DNA from: Cymbidium sinense
Lineage: Eukaryota; Streptophyta; Magnoliopsida; Asparagales; Orchidaceae
Reading direction: 5' to 3'
Assembly: GCA_021442155.1 (NCBI GenBank)
Contig: CM038214.1
Location: 21,849,808-21,913,807, forward strand
DNA length: 64,000 bases
The translations under genes were made by a program, and so were the position numbers. A model generated the notes under the pieces. That model was not told the origin of the DNA and made no database searches. It saw only the letters and a program-made list of their open reading frames with translations. Of the stretch, positions 62,813 to 64,000 are shown piece after piece. Position 1 is the first letter of the stretch. The number at the start of each line of letters is the position of its first letter.

Positions 62813-64000
62813 AGGGAGCCTCTTGCCACATTACCCCAAAGCCCCTTTCTACAGTTTATTTATTTTTGTTTATTTACCGTGCTTACGTGTAGATATAATA
62901 ACTATAGAAGGATGTGAGTCCCCAAGTTTTCTTCCTATGTTGATTATTACAAACCAATGGGCACCTTAGGTTCTTTGATGTTTGCTATGCTGACAGCGAC
63001 TCACCCGGTGAGTACACCACTCTTGACAGATGTGAGTCCCTGTGCTTTCTCCTTGAGTTGAACACTGAATACCTATTAAATTTATGACTAGCCATGTCAT
63101 ATTCTCTAGGGTGTTGGATTAAGCCCCTTAGCGGCCCCATCCTAGATGGGCACCCTATTTAGATCAAGTCCTTTGCGACCCCATTTAGACACTACCCGCG
63201 TTACTTTTGGATTGGACAGTCCCCCTTTCCAAGTAACCACCCCTATGGTTGGAGAATTTTTTCAACGAATATACAAATTCTATGTTGGTTTAGTAAATTT
63301 AAGATATGTTTAGGCTGATATAAGCTCCTTCTTAGTTTGATCCCTCACAAACCAATAGGGTCCACATTAAAATAAACTAAAATTAATTCTCTTGTTGATT
63401 AGGAATTCAAGCCCCCAAAGGGCCCCTTCTCCCAAGCAGGCATCCTATCTTTAGGGCAGTGTCAGCATAACTCTCTATAGGAATTGCCTGACTACCTGAG
63501 TTGAGATAAATCCACAGGTTAGTATTAATGTCATAGTCGCCCTTAAGTTGGGTTCAATCTATTTTGCCACAAGCAGGTAACCCTGGCAATCATTCCACTT
63601 TGAAAGATGTAAGGCTATGACGCATTCTCTCTAGCATGACTGTCATAAACTAACAAAGGCACCTAGGATTGATTTGTTGCAAAGCAAGGATCTTTCTTTT
63701 CTAATGGAAGATGTGAGTCCTTGAGCTTTCTTCCCTCAAATTGATCATTACAAACTGAAAGGAACTCTTTTGTTTAGATAACTCTCCCATCAGTCGGGAA
63801 GCTACTCTCTTTGGTTTAGTAAATCTAAGATAGGCCTAGGCTTCTACAAGCTCCTTCTCAGTGTGATCCATCACAAACCAATGGAATCCATCAAAATAAA
63901 ATCTAAAAATAAAATCTAATCTTTGACTATCCTTGAGTTGATCTAGAGTCCCCCAGCGGCATTCACTCGATAGTCAGTCCTAAGTTGGGTTTGATTTGTT
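62813..64000 (+). repeat. Diverged complex repeats at the right end
   Basis: This is GC-richer, non-coding sequence with recurring phrases. GATGTGAGTCC occurs at about 62911, 63030 and 63710, each followed by a CTTTCT- or TTTTCTT-containing stretch. GGTTTAGTAAAT with AAGATA occurs at 63287 and 63812 (offset about 525), each followed by CAAGCTCCTTCT-like and ATCACAAACCAAT-like words. This suggests an old tandem repeat family continuing beyond the window. No gene was recognised. Confidence 0.7.

Overview
The window looks like nuclear, heterochromatin-type DNA of a flowering plant. It holds TTTAGGG (plant-type) telomere-like repeats, an RTE-clade LINE of the kind common in plants, Ty3/gypsy and L1 relics, decayed plant mitochondrial genes (ccmFN and the 3' end of atp1), a chloroplast trnT-GGU remnant, and fragments of a plant glycine-rich RNA-binding protein gene. 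I found no intact gene. Every recognisable coding segment carries stops, frameshifts or truncations.

Layout. 1-8132: AT-rich DNA with two direct copies of an LTR-like sequence (1-414 and 4114-4577), a short telomeric motif at the edge of the first copy, two (AT)n tracts and a chloroplast-derived segment with a deleted trnT-GGU. 8133-40737: a mosaic of about 32.6 kb whose texture and gene content point to mitochondrial DNA moved to the nucleus (NUMT) and mixed with retroelement relics. It has a 1.9 kb inverted repeat (8133-10055 / 28375-30295), a larger inverted repeat (14665-20955 / 32625-37760) and a third partial copy (37856-40737). Inside are L1 and Athila/Tat-like gypsy relics, a possible plant-mobile-domain relic, a broken mitovirus RNA-dependent RNA polymerase (23877-25561), the atp1 3' end and a full-length but broken ccmFN.

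40738-48651: a higher-order satellite. Each unit of roughly 0.9-1.8 kb opens with a conserved AAATTAAGTAAAT-type anchor, passes through a T-rich TTTATTTTAGG block, and ends in nearly regular TTTAGGG repeats. Three copies of the same fragment of a glycine-rich RNA-binding protein gene (minus strand) are embedded in it. 48652-50735: an A/C-rich stretch, possibly the 3' end of a minus-strand retroelement. 50736-61425: a degenerate CTAATAA/CTAA array more than 7 kb long, split by a near full-length minus-strand RTE LINE (54807-57843). 61426-62812: the telomere-like satellite again, in inverted (CCCTAAA) orientation. 62813-64000: a different family of diverged repeats.

Nothing here forms a working pathway. 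The biological content is historical: organelle-to-nucleus transfer that carried a mitovirus-derived sequence, amplification of telomere-derived satellite DNA that captured a host gene fragment, and a later LINE insertion. Domain calls rest on reading short translated motifs by eye; repeat borders are approximate to about 5-30 bases.
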